A stretch of DNA of 64,000 nucleotides from Haloferax prahovense DSM 18310 (GTDB lineage: Archaea; Halobacteriota; Halobacteria; Halobacteriales; Haloferacaceae), in assembly GCF_000336815.1 (NCBI RefSeq), contig NZ_AOLG01000047.1, positions 389,178 through 453,177 on the forward strand. Reading direction: 5' to 3'. Made by a program: the position numbers and the translations under genes. Position 1 is the first letter of the stretch. Each line of letters begins with the position of its first letter. This document shows, piece by piece, positions 63,754-64,000 of the stretch. The notes below the pieces were generated by a model, which did no database searches, was not told the origin of the DNA, and saw nothing but the letters and a program-made list of their open reading frames with translations.

Positions 63754-64000
63754 TTATTCACCGTCGTTAGACGCCACCGCGTCCACGGCGCGGCGCATGA
63801 CCTCGCGGACGGGAAGTCCCGTCTCGTTCGCCACGGCGAGCGCGTCGTCGTACTCTGCGCTTCGGTCGTAGACGACGCCGTCGGCGTCGCTTCCGACCTT
63901 GACGCTCACCTCGTACTCGTCGCCGTCGACAGCGAGCGTCGCCGTCTCGAACTCGCGACGGGCGGTCCAGCGGTGCCCCGCCCCGTGTTCGCGGATTCCG
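63754..64000 (-). CDS. larC: LarC, nickel insertion protein, C-terminal end (cut by window edge)
   Basis: The last 82 residues, ending at the TAA at 63754: YEVSVKVGSDADGVVYDRSA, EYDDALAVANETGLPVREVM, RRAVDAVASNDGE. This matches the end of LarC, which inserts nickel in the pincer cofactor of LarA-type racemases. The rest is outside the window. Confidence 0.8.
   Translation of the reverse strand, partial: GIREHGAGHRWTARREFETATLAVDGDEYEVSVKVGSDADGVVYDRSAEYDDALAVANETGLPVREVMRRAVDAVASNDGE

Noticed and set aside
1-64000. CRISPR arrays, rRNA genes, insertion sequences
   Set aside because: None seen on reading both strands; no transposase-like proteins, no repeat-spacer pattern.

Overview
This window is chromosomal DNA of a haloarchaeon, most likely Haloferax or a close relative. 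The evidence is the high G+C, the strongly acidic proteins, Tat signals on secreted proteins, haloarchaeal TATA boxes about 27 bases upstream of leaderless start codons, and archaeal information genes (RfcL, RadB, EF-1alpha, HMG-CoA synthase). Most of it is ordinary core chromosome with short operons; a few islands look accessory. The genus is inferred from gene content and was not tested by a search.

Layout. 1-2.5 kb: malic enzyme (partial), an M24-fold protein with altered metal ligands, heme A synthase. 2.8-5.2 kb: polar amino acid ABC transporter. 5.3-14.6 kb: zinc ribbon, alcohol dehydrogenase family protein, RfcL, tandem GNATs, amidohydrolase, small membrane proteins, HTH regulator. 14.7-16 kb: HMG-CoA synthase. 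16.1-19.7 kb: two divergent pilin-like surface proteins. 19.8-25.8 kb: DUF2150, TatD, NYN, halolysin, an ATP-grasp/aspartyl-protease-like fusion and a small protein behind a palindromic site. 25.9-28.1 kb: a stand-alone EF-1alpha and an Lrp regulator. 28.5-32.4 kb: DabB-DabA inorganic carbon complex. 32.7-37 kb: glycine cleavage operon. 38.0-40.2 kb: a lower-G+C operon of an HTTM membrane protein, a WNFFSP-motif membrane-anchored protein and an orphan 238-aa protein with a hydrophobic stretch near its C-terminus, divergent from an ABC transporter (40.3-42.7 kb). 42.7-45.6 kb: Zn/Mn ABC transporter. 45.8-47.1 kb: glutaredoxin and cobalamin adenosyltransferase. 47.2-47.4 kb: tRNA-Val(CAC) with a second copy of its 3' end. 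48.3-50.1 kb: repeat-rich secreted protein. 51.5-59.8 kb: type IV pilus operon (PilB, PilC, two very large pilin-like proteins). 60.1-64 kb: CBS/HPF-like protein, RadB, an RNase H-fold protein, a Tat-secreted His-rich protein and LarC (partial).

The most novel candidate is the 38.0-40.2 kb operon, whose layout recalls the bacterial SdpABC toxin-maturation system (SdpB is HTTM-like) and whose base composition suggests transfer. Next in interest are the pilus operon encoding adhesin-like giant pilins, one with a beta-solenoid-like tail; the DAB complex in a heterotroph; the RimK-like/protease-like fusion; the CBS/HPF protein; and the tRNA-linked att-like repeat.
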